Source: BOG-931 sp963761525 (GTDB lineage: Bacteria > Pseudomonadota > Alphaproteobacteria > Rhizobiales > Xanthobacteraceae). From it: a DNA stretch of 64,000 bases. The notes beneath the pieces were generated by a model. The model did no database searches and was not told the origin of the DNA. It saw only the letters and a program-made list of their open reading frames with translations. Positions 17,653 to 27,019 of the stretch are shown in pieces. The position numbers and the translations under genes are program-made. Every line of letters starts with the position of its first letter. Position 1 is the first letter of the stretch. Location: positions 434,001 through 498,000 of the forward strand of contig CAVXHG010000006.1 in NCBI GenBank assembly GCA_963761525.1. The letters are read 5' to 3'.

Positions 17653-17675
17653 CCGAAAGACAGAAAGTCTTTTGG
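17653..17675 (+). promoter_or_regulatory. Hairpin between B12 aptamer and NiCoT gene, possible expression platform
   Basis: CCGAAAGAC pairs with GTCTTTTGG (one G-U) around AGAAA, beginning about 38 nt after the aptamer and about 70 nt before the start codon. It has no long U-run, so it could be a processing stem, part of a Rho-dependent platform or an anti-sequestor rather than a classical terminator. Confidence 0.4.
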
Positions 17676-17744
17676 TCCTCGCTCGCGCCGGCGTTTAGAT
17701 GGCAAGTCGCGCCAAATGCGCGGCTCGTCACGCGAGGACCATTG

Positions 17745-18806
17745 ATGCTTATCTACCTAAAAGCGGTAGTCGACGACGCATCAGCCGACCAGCGCGCGAA
17801 GGTTGTCGCGCTCTACATTGCGTTGATTTCGGGTACCGTCCTGGTCTGGACCTGGGCGCTGATTGCGCTCGCCGGCCGGCCAACGCTGCTCGGCACCGCC
17901 TTTCTCGCTTATATGCTCGGTCTGCGTCATGCGGTTGACGCCGACCACATTGCGACCATCGACAATGTGGTGCGCAAACTGATGCAGGAGGGCAAGCGGC
18001 CCTATGCAGTCGGACTGTTCTTCTCGCTCGGCCATTCCCTGTCGATCGTAGTCGCCGTTGCCGTCATCGCAGGCACCGCCTTTGCGCTGCAAGGGCGCTT
18101 TGCCGAGTTCAAATCGATCGGCGCGGTGATCGGCACCGGAGCATCGGCATTTTTCCTGCTTGCGATCGCCGTCATCAATCTGGCAATTCTACGCGGCGTC
18201 TGGAAGAGCTTTCGCAAGGCGCGCCGCGGCGAACCGGTCGAAGAGCAGGAATTGAATGCGCTTCTCGCCGGCCGCGGCCTGCTTGCCCGAATATTCCGCC
18301 CCCTGTTTCGTATGGTGTCGCGGAGCTGGCAGATGTTTCCAGTGGGATTTTTGTTCGGGCTTGGCTTCGACACCGCGACCGAAATCAGCTTGTTCGCTGT
18401 TGCCGCAAGCCAAGCCTCCGGCGGCATGACCCTGGGCACGATCATGATCTTCCCCGCGCTGTTCACCGCCGGCATGACTCTGATCGATACCACCGACAGC
18501 GTGCTGATGGTCGGTGCGTATGGCTGGGCGTTTCTCAATCCGATCCGCAAGATCTGGTACAACCTCACCATCACCGCGATCTCGGTCGTTGTCGCTCTTC
18601 TGATCGGCGGTATCGAGGCGCTCGGCTTGATAGCCGACAAGCTCGGTCTTGAAGGCGGCCTTTGGGACGTCGTCGGCGATCTCAACGATGGCCTTGCCAA
18701 TTTTGGCTATCTGGTCGTCGGGGTATTTATCGCGAGCTGGGCTGTCTCATATCTGATCTATCGCTGGCAGCGCCTTGATCAGCCGGTCGCGGAGCGCGCT
18801 ACATGA
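17745..18806 (+). CDS. NiCoT-family nickel/cobalt transporter
   Basis: The protein has 353 aa and is an integral membrane secondary transporter. The signature RHAVDADHIATIDN sits in the second helix and LGFDTATEI and GMTLIDTTD further on, all defining NiCoT permeases (HoxN/NixA/NhlF). The position directly under the cobalamin riboswitch and ahead of cobW-cobN indicates cobalt as the physiological substrate. ATG 17745 has GAGGA 7 bp upstream; a TTG one codon earlier is in frame. The stop overlaps the next gene's start by 4 bp. Confidence 0.95.
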   Translation: MLIYLKAVVDDASADQRAKVVALYIALISGTVLVWTWALIALAGRPTLLGTAFLAYMLGLRHAVDADHIATIDNVVRKLMQEGKRPYAVGLFFSLGHSLSIVVAVAVIAGTAFALQGRFAEFKSIGAVIGTGASAFFLLAIAVINLAILRGVWKSFRKARRGEPVEEQELNALLAGRGLLARIFRPLFRMVSRSWQMFPVGFLFGLGFDTATEISLFAVAASQASGGMTLGTIMIFPALFTAGMTLIDTTDSVLMVGAYGWAFLNPIRKIWYNLTITAISVVVALLIGGIEALGLIADKLGLEGGLWDVVGDLNDGLANFGYLVVGVFIASWAVSYLIYRWQRLDQPVAERAT

Positions 18807-19174
18807 GCGCCGCGCCGACCATCTATGTCTGCACGACCTGCAAGCGCGCAGGCGAAGCGGACAGCGAGCCGCGCCCAGGCGCGCTGCTCGCGGACGCCAC
18901 CGAGCGTGCCGCTGACGGTACTGACGTGCTGGTGCGGCGGCTGCGCTGCCTCGCCAATTGTACGCGCGGCCCGAGCGCCGCGATGCTCTGCAACGGATCG
19001 TGGACTTACGTGTTCGGCGGGCTCGACGCGGACTGTGGCCCCGCCTTGGTAGCTGGCGCAAAGCTTCTTTCCACCGCCAGCGACGGCATCCTGCCGTGGC
19101 GCGGACGCCCGGATGTGCTCAAACGCGGCCTGATTGCCCGCGTTCCGCCCCTCGACTTTGAAGGAATGGAATAA
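18803..19174 (+). CDS. DUF1636 ferredoxin-like metal-binding protein
   Basis: The protein has 123 aa. It has a YVCTTCKRAG motif at the N-terminus and RCLANCTRGPSAAM in the middle, four cysteines arranged as in thioredoxin-like 2Fe-2S ferredoxins. This small family recurs beside cobW and cobN in alphaproteobacterial B12 operons. Its role is unproven; metal delivery or redox support for cobalt insertion is the likely context-based guess. It overlaps both neighbours (ATGA before, TAATG after), so translation is coupled. Confidence 0.85.
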   Translation: MSAAPTIYVCTTCKRAGEADSEPRPGALLADATERAADGTDVLVRRLRCLANCTRGPSAAMLCNGSWTYVFGGLDADCGPALVAGAKLLSTASDGILPWRGRPDVLKRGLIARVPPLDFEGME

Positions 19175-20208
19175 TGACCAGTTCGCTCACGCGCGTCCCC
19201 TGCACCATTGTCACCGGCTTCCTCGGCGCCGGCAAAACGACGCTGATCCGCCACCTGCTGTCGAACGCGCGGGGCCGCCGCCTCGCCGTCATCGTCAACG
19301 AATTCGGCGATGTCGGCATCGATGGTGAGATCCTCAAAGGCTGCGGCAACGAAGCTTGCCCCGAAGACAATATCGTGGAGCTCGCCAACGGCTGTCTGTG
19401 CTGCACCGTCGCTGACGAGTTCGTGCCGGCGCTCGATGCCATCCTCGCCAAAGATGGCGTTGAACATATCGTTATCGAAACGTCCGGCCTCGCACTGCCG
19501 AAGCCGCTGGTGCAAGCGTTTCAATGGCCGGCGATCAAGAACCGCGTCACCGTCGACAGTGTCGTCGTCGTCGTCGATGGCGCGGCGCTGGCCGATGGAC
19601 GCGTTGCACACGATCTCGAAGCGCTCAAACAACAGCGCTCATCTGACAATGCGCTCGATCATGACGATCCTGTCGAGGAAGTGTTTCAAGATCAGATCGC
19701 CTGCGCCGATCTCGTGGTGCTCAATAAACGCGACCTGCTCGACAACGCCGGCATTGAGAGAGCGCGCCAGGCAATCGCCGGTGCTTTGCCGCGCAGCGTC
19801 AAAGTTGTCGCCGCGATCGACGGCAAGGTGGACGAAGCACTGCTGCTGGGTCTCGGCGTGGGCACCGAGGACGACATCGAAAACCGCCGCACCCTTCACG
19901 ATGACGAACTCGATCACGACCACGATGACTTCGACTCGTTCGTCGTGCCGGTTGGCGAGATCGCCGATCCGGCGCAGCTTGCCGCACGCGTTGCGGCGCT
20001 TGCCGAAAAATTCGATGTGCTGCGGGTGAAGGGTTTTGCGGCAGTCGCCGGCAAGCCGCTGCGGCTTCTGCTGCAGGCCGTCGGTAAGCGCGTAACGCAC
20101 CAATATGATCGGCCGTGGACAGTCGCGGAAGCGCGCGAAGGTCGCCTGGTGGTCATCGGACTTAAGGGACTGGACCGCGCGGCGATCACGCACGCACTCG
20201 CGAACTGA
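19174..20208 (+). CDS. cobW: CobW GTPase, cobalt metallochaperone candidate
   Basis: The protein has 344 aa. It is a G3E-family P-loop GTPase with Walker A GFLGAGKTTLIRH at about residues 13-25, the metal-binding NGCLCCTVAD motif, the guanine-specificity NKRD and a C-terminal CobW domain. A His/Asp-rich stretch (DDELDHDHDDFDS) precedes the C-domain and may bind metal. CobW is thought to hand Co(II) to the CobNST chelatase; being directly upstream of cobN supports that. A distinct CobW-like protein occurs at 48494-49513. Confidence 0.95.
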   Translation: MTSSLTRVPCTIVTGFLGAGKTTLIRHLLSNARGRRLAVIVNEFGDVGIDGEILKGCGNEACPEDNIVELANGCLCCTVADEFVPALDAILAKDGVEHIVIETSGLALPKPLVQAFQWPAIKNRVTVDSVVVVVDGAALADGRVAHDLEALKQQRSSDNALDHDDPVEEVFQDQIACADLVVLNKRDLLDNAGIERARQAIAGALPRSVKVVAAIDGKVDEALLLGLGVGTEDDIENRRTLHDDELDHDHDDFDSFVVPVGEIADPAQLAARVAALAEKFDVLRVKGFAAVAGKPLRLLLQAVGKRVTHQYDRPWTVAEAREGRLVVIGLKGLDRAAITHALAN

Positions 20209-20224
20209 ACAACCGGGTCGAGCG

Positions 20225-23200
20225 ATGCACCTGCTGACGACCAGTTCCGCAAATCTCGACGAGATCGTCGAAGCGGTCGACCTTGGTCAGACGCCGGGCG
20301 ACATCGTGGTGCTCTCGTTCGCCGACAGCGATCTCTCCGGCGTTGCCACAGCGTGGCAGGCCGAGCGTGCCGCCTTGCCAAGCGTGCGGCTCGCGCACTT
20401 GCGCGACCTGCGTCATCCGATGTCCGTCGATCTGTGGATCGACCGCGTCGCTGCACATGCCAAGGTGATCGTGGTCCGTCTGCTCGGCGGCCTCGACTGG
20501 TGGAAGTACGGCGTCGAACGGTTATCGGCGCTGGCTCGCGAGCAAAATATCGCGCTCGCTGTGTTGCCCGGTGAGGACCGCGACGATGCGCGGCTCACCG
20601 CGATTTCAACGTTGCCGGCAGAAGAAATCGGGACATTGCTGCGTTTCTTCCGCGAGGGCGGACAGGAGAACTTGCGTTTGCTGTTGCGACGGCTGGCGCG
20701 CCATGCCGGCTGCGATCTTGATCTGCACGAGCCAAAGCCGGTGCCGCGCTTCGCCGGCTATCTGCCCGGCGCGGGCGCCGTCGATCTTGATCAGCTTACG
20801 GCTGCACTCAAACCCGGCAAGGCTGCGATTCCGATTATTTTTTACCGCGCCATGCTGCTTGCCGCCGACACTGCGCCGATCGACGCGCTCTGTGCGGCGC
20901 TCACGGACCGTGGTCTGGCACCGGCCCCGCTATTCGTCCCGAGCTTGAAAGACCGGGATGCGGCGGCATTTCTGCGTGACGCGTTTGCGCGGCTTCAGCC
21001 CGCCGTCATTGTCACCACCACGGCGTTTGCCGCGAGCGGCAACGCCGACGAAACCACGCCGCTTGATGAGCCAGGCGTCCCTGTGCTGCAAGTGGTCAGC
21101 GCGACGACCCGGCGCGTGGCATGGCAGGACAATCCGCGCGGGCTCGGCGCCGCCGATCTTGCGATGCACGTGGTGCTGCCCGAGCTCGACGGCCGCGTGC
21201 TGTCCGGCGTGATCGCTTTCAAGGATCCGTTGCCGCCGCAGGAAGGCCTGTCCTTCACCGCGCTTCGCAGCCGCGCCGAACCTGATCGCGTCGACATCGT
21301 TGCTGACCGCATCGCCGCGCTGGTGCGGCTTCGCGCATTGCCGCGCCACGAGCGGCGCGTTGCCATCCTGATGCCAGACTATCCCGGCGCACCGGGACGC
21401 ACCGGATACGCCGTCGGCCTCGACGTTCCGGCCAGCGTGGTCGTGCTGCTCGACGATCTCGCCGCCGCCGGTTACGCCGCAAATGACGCACCGAAAACAT
21501 CAGGTGAACTACTCGGTATACTCGCTGCCGGCGATGCGGCGCTGACGCTGGAACAATACGAGACGTTGCTCGCGCGTCTCCCGCGCGCAGCAGCCGCGCG
21601 CGTTCGCGAGGCCTGGGGCGATCCGGCGAACGACCCTGATATGCACGACGGCGCATTCCGCTTCCGTGCCAAGGCATTCGGAAAACTCCTTGTCGCGCTA
21701 CCGCCCGATCGCGGCCGCTCCTCCGACCGCCGGACCGACTATCACGATCCGGCGCTGCCGCCTCGACATGCACTGCTCGCATTCGGCCTTTGGCTGCAAC
21801 ACGTCGCCAAGGTTGATGCGCTCCTTCACATGGGCGCGCACGGCACGCTGGAATGGCTGCCAGGCAAGGCGATTGCGCTGACTGCAGAGTGCTTTCCTGA
21901 AGTCATGACCGGCGCACTGCCGGTGATCTATCCTTTCATCGTCAATAATCCGGGCGAAGCGGCACAGGCCAAACGCCGGATCGCCGCGGTTACCATCGGT
22001 CATCTGCCGCCACCGCTGGTCGGCGCTGAATTATCCGGCGATACGCTCGCGCTCGAACGGCTGGTCGACGAATACGCGCAAGCTGACGGCCTTGATCGCC
22101 GCCGTCGCGAGCGGCTGGCGAAGCTGATCGTCGAGACGGCGCAGCGCACCAGCCTGGCGCGGGAAGCCGGCGTTGCCAGCGCCGTCGCACCCGACGAAGC
22201 GCTACGGCGTATCGACGCCTGGCTGTGCGATCTCAAAGATCTTGCCGTGAAAGATGGCCTGCACATTTACGGCCGAGCGACGGATGCAGACGAGCCCGCG
22301 CGGCAGGCAAGCGCCGCGGCCGAGCGCGTCGCTATTATCGCAGCGCTCGACGGCAAGCGCATCGCACCCGGTCCCGCAGGATCGCCGACGCGCGGACGTC
22401 GCGACGTGCTGCCGACCGGCCGCAATCTGTTTACCGCCGATCCGCGCACCTTGCCGACACCGACCGCGATGGACCTCGGCCGGCTCGCCGCCGACGAAGT
22501 GATCCGGGCGCATCTGCAAACTCATGGCGAGATGCTGCGCACGGCGGTGATCGATCTCTGGGGCAGCGCGACGTTGCGCACCGGCGGCGAAGAAATCGCC
22601 CACGGGCTGGCGCTCATGGGTTGCCGCCCGATTTGGGATCACGGTAGCGGCCGTGTCACTGGAATAGAGGTGCTGCCGACCGCCGCGGCCGGACGCCCGC
22701 GCATCGACGTGACGTGGCGGATCTCCGGACTGTTCCGCGATTTGTTCCCGGTCCAGATCGCATTGATCGATGCCGCCGTGCAGGCGGTCGCGGCGCGCGA
22801 TGAGGACAATGATGAAAACCCACTCGCTGCGGCACGGCGCGGCATGAACGGCAACACCACTGCATCTTTGCATCGTATTTTCGGGACAGCTCCCGGCGTG
22901 TACGGATCGGGCGTCGAAGCCTTGCTCGGCCGCAGCACCGATACCGACGCGATCGGCGCTGCCTATCTCACCGCCGCCTCGCACAGTTACGGCGGCGCTG
23001 ATGGCGAAGCCAGCGCAGCGAACGGAGAGTTCAGGCAGCACGTCGCCAACGCCGATGCGCTGCTGCATATCAGCGACGATCCCGCACGCGATTTGCTTGA
23101 AGGCGGTGAAGATGTCGCTTTCATTGGCGGGTTCGCTGCCGCGGCAAAGCTGCTTGGCCGTTCCGCCGATCTGATCATGCTCGACTCGACCGATCCGCAG

Positions 23201-23569
23201 CGGCCACGGGCGCGCGCGCTGTCTGCAGCGCTTGCACGCATCGTTCGCGCGCGAGCGGTCAATCCGCGTTTTATCGCCGGGCAGATGCGTCACGGGCCTC
23301 GCGGCGCCGCCGAGTTTGCCGAGACCGTCGACAAGCTTGTGACCTTTGCCGAAACCACCGACGCGGTCGCCGGTGAATTGTTCGACTTGTTGCACGAGGC
23401 CTATGTCGCCGACGCCACCGTGCGCGACTTCCTGCTGCGTGAAAATCCACAAGCCGCCGCGGCGATTGCCGAACGGCTCGATGCCGCCCGACGCAACGGC
23501 TTTTGGCATCCGCACCGCAACGATATCGATGCCGGTCTCGCTGCACTGCGCGGGGAGACCGCGTCGTGA
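20225..23569 (+). CDS. cobN: Cobaltochelatase subunit CobN
   Basis: The protein has 1114 aa. It is the large subunit of the ATP-dependent aerobic cobaltochelatase that inserts Co(II) into hydrogenobyrinic acid a,c-diamide. The MgCH/CobN fold shows in LLHMGAHGTLEWLPGKAIAL, YPFIVNNPGEAAQAKRRI and DVTWRISGLFRDLFP. I chose ATG 20225 since it gives MHLLTTSSANLDEIVEAV, the usual family start. The frame is open back into cobW. It is at the short end for a CobN. The partner AAA+ subunits (CobS/CobT chelatase) are not in this window. Confidence 0.96.
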   Translation: MHLLTTSSANLDEIVEAVDLGQTPGDIVVLSFADSDLSGVATAWQAERAALPSVRLAHLRDLRHPMSVDLWIDRVAAHAKVIVVRLLGGLDWWKYGVERLSALAREQNIALAVLPGEDRDDARLTAISTLPAEEIGTLLRFFREGGQENLRLLLRRLARHAGCDLDLHEPKPVPRFAGYLPGAGAVDLDQLTAALKPGKAAIPIIFYRAMLLAADTAPIDALCAALTDRGLAPAPLFVPSLKDRDAAAFLRDAFARLQPAVIVTTTAFAASGNADETTPLDEPGVPVLQVVSATTRRVAWQDNPRGLGAADLAMHVVLPELDGRVLSGVIAFKDPLPPQEGLSFTALRSRAEPDRVDIVADRIAALVRLRALPRHERRVAILMPDYPGAPGRTGYAVGLDVPASVVVLLDDLAAAGYAANDAPKTSGELLGILAAGDAALTLEQYETLLARLPRAAAARVREAWGDPANDPDMHDGAFRFRAKAFGKLLVALPPDRGRSSDRRTDYHDPALPPRHALLAFGLWLQHVAKVDALLHMGAHGTLEWLPGKAIALTAECFPEVMTGALPVIYPFIVNNPGEAAQAKRRIAAVTIGHLPPPLVGAELSGDTLALERLVDEYAQADGLDRRRRERLAKLIVETAQRTSLAREAGVASAVAPDEALRRIDAWLCDLKDLAVKDGLHIYGRATDADEPARQASAAAERVAIIAALDGKRIAPGPAGSPTRGRRDVLPTGRNLFTADPRTLPTPTAMDLGRLAADEVIRAHLQTHGEMLRTAVIDLWGSATLRTGGEEIAHGLALMGCRPIWDHGSGRVTGIEVLPTAAAGRPRIDVTWRISGLFRDLFPVQIALIDAAVQAVAARDEDNDENPLAAARRGMNGNTTASLHRIFGTAPGVYGSGVEALLGRSTDTDAIGAAYLTAASHSYGGADGEASAANGEFRQHVANADALLHISDDPARDLLEGGEDVAFIGGFAAAAKLLGRSADLIMLDSTDPQRPRARALSAALARIVRARAVNPRFIAGQMRHGPRGAAEFAETVDKLVTFAETTDAVAGELFDLLHEAYVADATVRDFLLRENPQAAAAIAERLDAARRNGFWHPHRNDIDAGLAALRGETAS

Positions 23570-24867
23570 TCGCGCCCGCACTGGAGAATATTCGTCGACG
23601 CGGCGCGTGCCCGGGATTATCCGCACCGATGGCGACCGGCGACGGCTTGCTGGTGCGATTTTCGCCGATTGGCACGATATTGCTCGATGCATTCGGCGCC
23701 CTGTGTAAAGCGGCGAACAGCTTCGGTAACGGCATCATCGAAGTCACCGCGCGCGGCAATATTCAGGTGCGTGGCCTGAGTGCCGTATCCACCGCGGCAT
23801 TTGCCGACGCGATCGCGGCACTCGACATCGCCGCCGAAGACGGAATCCCGGTGCTCTGCAGCCCTTTCGCCGGTCTCGATCGGGAGGAGCTGATCGACAC
23901 CAGCACGATCGCCGCCGACATACGCAGTACTTTGGCTCGATCTTCGCTCACTTCGCATCTCAGCCCTAAAGTATCGGTCGCGCTCGACGGTGGCGGAGCT
24001 TATCGGCTCGATGTTACATCCGACATTCGGTTGAGCGCGCTCACCGGCGAGGATAGCCGTTCATTTGCAATCGACGTTGCCGGTCATGAACTCGGGTTGA
24101 TCGCAATCCACGATGCCGTTGTCGCAATCTCACACTTGTTAGAGGTCGTCGCGCGGTATGGCCGCGAAGCGCGCGCCCGGAACATCGTTTCAGAACATGG
24201 CATTGAAATATTTCGCACCGCGATCTCCAGTTTCCTCACTCCCATTCGTCCCCGCGAAAGCAGGGAGCCCGCGCTAAATTCCCTCCTGCGAGGAAATGAG
24301 CAGAGCTTGATCGGCGCTTTTCCGCTACGCGACGGATTGCTGGCCTGCGGCATCGCCCTCCCCTTCGGTCATGCAGACACAGCTTCGCTGCAACGATTGA
24401 CCGACGCAGCAGGCGTTGCCGGAGCGCATGGCTTCCGCACCGCGCCGGACCGGACATTGCTTGCCATCGGTTTGCGGCCAGAGACCTCGAGATCATTCGT
24501 CGCTGCCGCGAAAGAACTCGGTTTTATCGTTGATGCCCACGATCCGCGGCGCCATGTCGTCGCCTGCTCGGGTGCGCCGATCTGCGGGTCGGGGCATATC
24601 GCGGCGCGCACGATGGCACCCGCCATCGCCGCGGCCGCAAAGCCGTACCTCGAAAGCACGTTCAAGATTTATGTCTCCGGCTGCGCCAAAGGCTGCGCTC
24701 ATCCGGCGGCGGCGGCGCTGACGATTGTCGGAACTGAGGCCGGATGCGCCCTTGTCGGCAACGGCTCGGCCCGCGACACTCCATTCATGACCGTCGCTGC
24801 AAGTGAACTGACTGGAAAAATTGCTGGACTAATCCGCGACCTGCAAGCCGAGGCCAGCCATGACTGA
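23566..24867 (+). CDS. cobG: Precorrin-3B synthase (CobG)
   Basis: The protein has 433 aa from GTG 23566, which overlaps the cobN stop by 4 bp. It performs O2-dependent ring contraction preparation of precorrin-3A in the aerobic pathway. The nitrite/sulfite-reductase-like ferredoxin half is followed by the 4Fe-4S ligand pattern ACSGAPICGSG (about 334-340) and VSGCAKGCAHP (about 372-376). The N-terminal RRGACPGLSAPMATGDGLLV is typical. An atypical segment (about residues 224-245, PIRPRESREPALNSLLRG) is encoded by a REP-like palindrome inserted in frame. Confidence 0.94.
   Translation: MIAPALENIRRRGACPGLSAPMATGDGLLVRFSPIGTILLDAFGALCKAANSFGNGIIEVTARGNIQVRGLSAVSTAAFADAIAALDIAAEDGIPVLCSPFAGLDREELIDTSTIAADIRSTLARSSLTSHLSPKVSVALDGGGAYRLDVTSDIRLSALTGEDSRSFAIDVAGHELGLIAIHDAVVAISHLLEVVARYGREARARNIVSEHGIEIFRTAISSFLTPIRPRESREPALNSLLRGNEQSLIGAFPLRDGLLACGIALPFGHADTASLQRLTDAAGVAGAHGFRTAPDRTLLAIGLRPETSRSFVAAAKELGFIVDAHDPRRHVVACSGAPICGSGHIAARTMAPAIAAAAKPYLESTFKIYVSGCAKGCAHPAAAALTIVGTEAGCALVGNGSARDTPFMTVAASELTGKIAGLIRDLQAEASHD
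24236..24300. repeat. REP-like palindrome inside cobG
   Basis: The stretch contains CCATTCGTCCCCGCGAAAGC AGGGAGCC, a motif of the common alphaproteobacterial extragenic palindromes, and ends CTGCGAGGAAATGAG, which is partly complementary to its beginning. It lies in frame within cobG, between a helix-like region and IGAFPLRDGLLACGIALPFG, where family members usually have a short loop. Confidence 0.6.
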
Positions 24868-25522
24868 TCGATCCATGACTGATCGTTTGGCTAATCGTTC
24901 GGCCTATCTGCGCGACGGCGCGGCGATCTATGAGCGCTCGTTCGCCATCATCCGTGCCGAGGCCGACTTGTCGCACTTCTCTCCGGAACAGGCCGATGTC
25001 GCAGTGCGCATGATCCACGCCTGCGGTCAGGTCGAAGTCGCGCGGCATATCGTATTCGGTGGCGATGTCGTGAAGGCGGCGCGCAGCGCGCTTGCCGCCG
25101 GCGCGCCGATCCTGTGCGACTCTGAAATGGTGGCTCACGGCGTCACGCGAGCGCGGTTGCCGGCGCACAACGAAGTCATTTGCACGCTGAATGAGCCGCG
25201 CGCCGCGGCGCTTGCCGCGGAGAATGGCACAACGCGCTCAGCGGCCGCGCTTGAATTTTGGACCGATCGCCTCGCCGGCGCAGTGGTCGCGATCGGCAAC
25301 GCGCCGACTGCCCTATTCCACCTGCTCGACATGATCGACCGTGGCGTCCCGAAGCCTGCGGCTATTCTCGGCATCCCGGTCGGATTTGTCGGCGCCGCGG
25401 AATCGAAACAAGCGCTGGCCGCGGATTCACGCGGCGTATCGTTCATCATCGTGCGCGGACGTATTGGCGGTAGCGCCATGACGGCGGCAGCGATCAACGC
25501 ATTAGCGAGGCCCGGCCTATGA
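24860..25522 (+). CDS. cobH: Precorrin-8X methylmutase
   Basis: The protein has 220 aa. It moves the C11 methyl to C12, giving hydrogenobyrinic acid. The catalytic histidine is in VRMIHACGQVEVARHI near residues 49-64. The rest is standard: GAPILCDSEMVAHGVTR, and IGNAPTALFHLL near the middle. The first 15 bp of coding sequence are duplicated (MTDRS-MTDRL), so two in-frame ATGs (24860, 24875) are available. The start overlaps cobG and the stop overlaps cobI. Confidence 0.96.
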   Translation: MTDRSMTDRLANRSAYLRDGAAIYERSFAIIRAEADLSHFSPEQADVAVRMIHACGQVEVARHIVFGGDVVKAARSALAAGAPILCDSEMVAHGVTRARLPAHNEVICTLNEPRAAALAAENGTTRSAAALEFWTDRLAGAVVAIGNAPTALFHLLDMIDRGVPKPAAILGIPVGFVGAAESKQALAADSRGVSFIIVRGRIGGSAMTAAAINALARPGL

Positions 25523-26259
25523 GCGCGGGCAAATTGATCGGCGTCGGCGTCGGACCGGGCGATCCGGAGCTGATGACGCTCAAGGCCATACGCACGCTTG
25601 GCGAAGCCGACGTGGTCGCGTATTTCGCCAAAGCCGGCAATGCCAGTCATTCATACGCGATTGTCGCCAAGCATCTGCGCGGCAGCACGGTTGAACTGCC
25701 GTTGTATTATCCCGTCACCACGGAACTGCCGTCGTGCAGCAGCGGCTATCGTGACGCCATCGCCGCGTTCTACGACAGGGCAGCCGCTGACATTGCCGCA
25801 CATATCGAGGCCGGGCGCACCGTCGCCGTTATCTCCGAAGGCGATCCACTGTTCTATGGTTCCTATATGCATCTGCACACGCGACTCGCGCCACGCTATC
25901 CGGCAGAGATCGTCGCTGGCGTCACCGGCATGTCAGGCTGCTGGTCTGCTGTGGGAACGCCGATTGCGCAGGGCAATGATGTTTTTACCGTGCTGCCAGC
26001 GACGTTGCCGGAAAGCGAACTGGTGCGACGGCTCGCCGACGCCGACGCTGCGGTGGTGATGAAAGTCGGCCGGCATCTGCCGAAACTGCGCCGCGCGCTG
26101 CAAAGCAGCGGCCGCCTTCCCCGCGCCATCTATGTCGAGCGCGGCACCATGGCAGATGCGAAGATGATCCCGCTCGCCGACAAACCCGACGACGACGCGC
26201 CCTATTTCGCCGTCGTGCTGGTGCCAGGCTGGGGCACGCGGCCGGGAGCCGAGCCGTGA
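25519..26259 (+). CDS. cobI: Precorrin-2 C20-methyltransferase
   Basis: The protein has 246 aa. It is a SAM-dependent tetrapyrrole methylase. It has the N-terminal GVGVGPGDPELMTLKAIRTL, VISEGDPLFYGSYMHLHTRL and the C20-type GVTGMSGCWSAVGTPIAQGND. It acts directly after CobA in the pathway. Start and stop both lie in 4-bp ATGA/GTGA overlaps with cobH and cobJ. Confidence 0.96.
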   Translation: MSAGKLIGVGVGPGDPELMTLKAIRTLGEADVVAYFAKAGNASHSYAIVAKHLRGSTVELPLYYPVTTELPSCSSGYRDAIAAFYDRAAADIAAHIEAGRTVAVISEGDPLFYGSYMHLHTRLAPRYPAEIVAGVTGMSGCWSAVGTPIAQGNDVFTVLPATLPESELVRRLADADAAVVMKVGRHLPKLRRALQSSGRLPRAIYVERGTMADAKMIPLADKPDDDAPYFAVVLVPGWGTRPGAEP

Positions 26260-27019
26260 CCGGGCATCTTTCTGTCATCGGCCTCGGTCCGGGCGACCAC
26301 GCTATCTCACACCCGAAGCGCAGGAAGCATTGATCGCCGCGCAAGCGCTCTACGGCTATGGACCATATCTCGATCGCGTGCCTTCCCGTGCCGAACAGAG
26401 CCGCCACGCGTCCGATAATCGTGAGGAAGGGGCCCGCGCGGATGCCGCGCTTCGTCATGCTGCTTCGGGCGCGCGCGTCGCCATCGTATCCGGTGGTGAT
26501 CCTGGCGTGTTTGCCATGGCGGCTGCAGTCTGCGAACGGATTGAAGTGGGGCCGGAAGACTGGCGCAGCCTTGAGGTCGCAATTATTCCCGGCATCACTG
26601 CAATGCTTGCGGTGGCTTCCAGGATCGGCGCGCCGCTCGGCCACGATTTTTGCGCGATCTCGCTATCGGACAATCTCAAACCATGGGACCTCGTAGTGCG
26701 CCGGCTCGAAGCCGCTGCGAGCGCGGGCTTTGTCATCGCCTTGTACAATCCGCTGTCGCGAGCGCGGCCGTGGCAATTCGGCCAGGCCATCGAACACCTG
26801 CGCAAGCATCTGCCGGATTCAGTGCCGGTCATCTTCGGCCGCGCGGCCGGACGGCAGGATGAACAGATCAGCGTGACCACGCTAGACGCCGCTGCTGCGA
26901 CGCCACCGGACATGGCGACGCTGGTTATTGTCGGCTCACGCGAAACCCGCGTCATCACGCGGCCCGGACGGCCGCCGCTCGTTTATACGCCGCGCGCCAC
27001 GGCCGGGGTCAGCGCATGA
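26256..27019 (+). pseudogene. cobJ: Precorrin-3B C17-methyltransferase, single-base frameshift near the start
   Basis: GTG 26256 overlaps the cobI stop and begins MTGHLSVIGLGPGDH. After GACCAC at 26295-26300 one base is missing: the next bases read YLTPEAQEALIAAQALYGYG only in the +1-shifted frame. The length is 3n+2, consistent with one deletion from an intact 254-aa gene. The rest is a complete tetrapyrrole methylase of CobJ type, with VSGGDPGVFAMAAAV, IPGITAMLAVASRIGAPLGHDF and FVIALYNPLSRARPWQ. CobJ is essential to the pathway, and all neighbours are intact, so a sequencing error is the more likely explanation. Its last 37 bp overlap the convergent cobK. Confidence 0.92.

Noticed and set aside
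17381..17731. 116-codon minus-strand open frame over the riboswitch
   Set aside because: The plus-strand bases match conserved cobalamin riboswitch elements in order, which explains the segment better than a protein.
26256..26334. Programmed ribosomal frameshift in cobJ
   Set aside because: The junction GACCAC-GCTATC has no slippery heptamer or clear downstream pseudoknot, and five unrelated genes in the window show the same kind of one-base defect.
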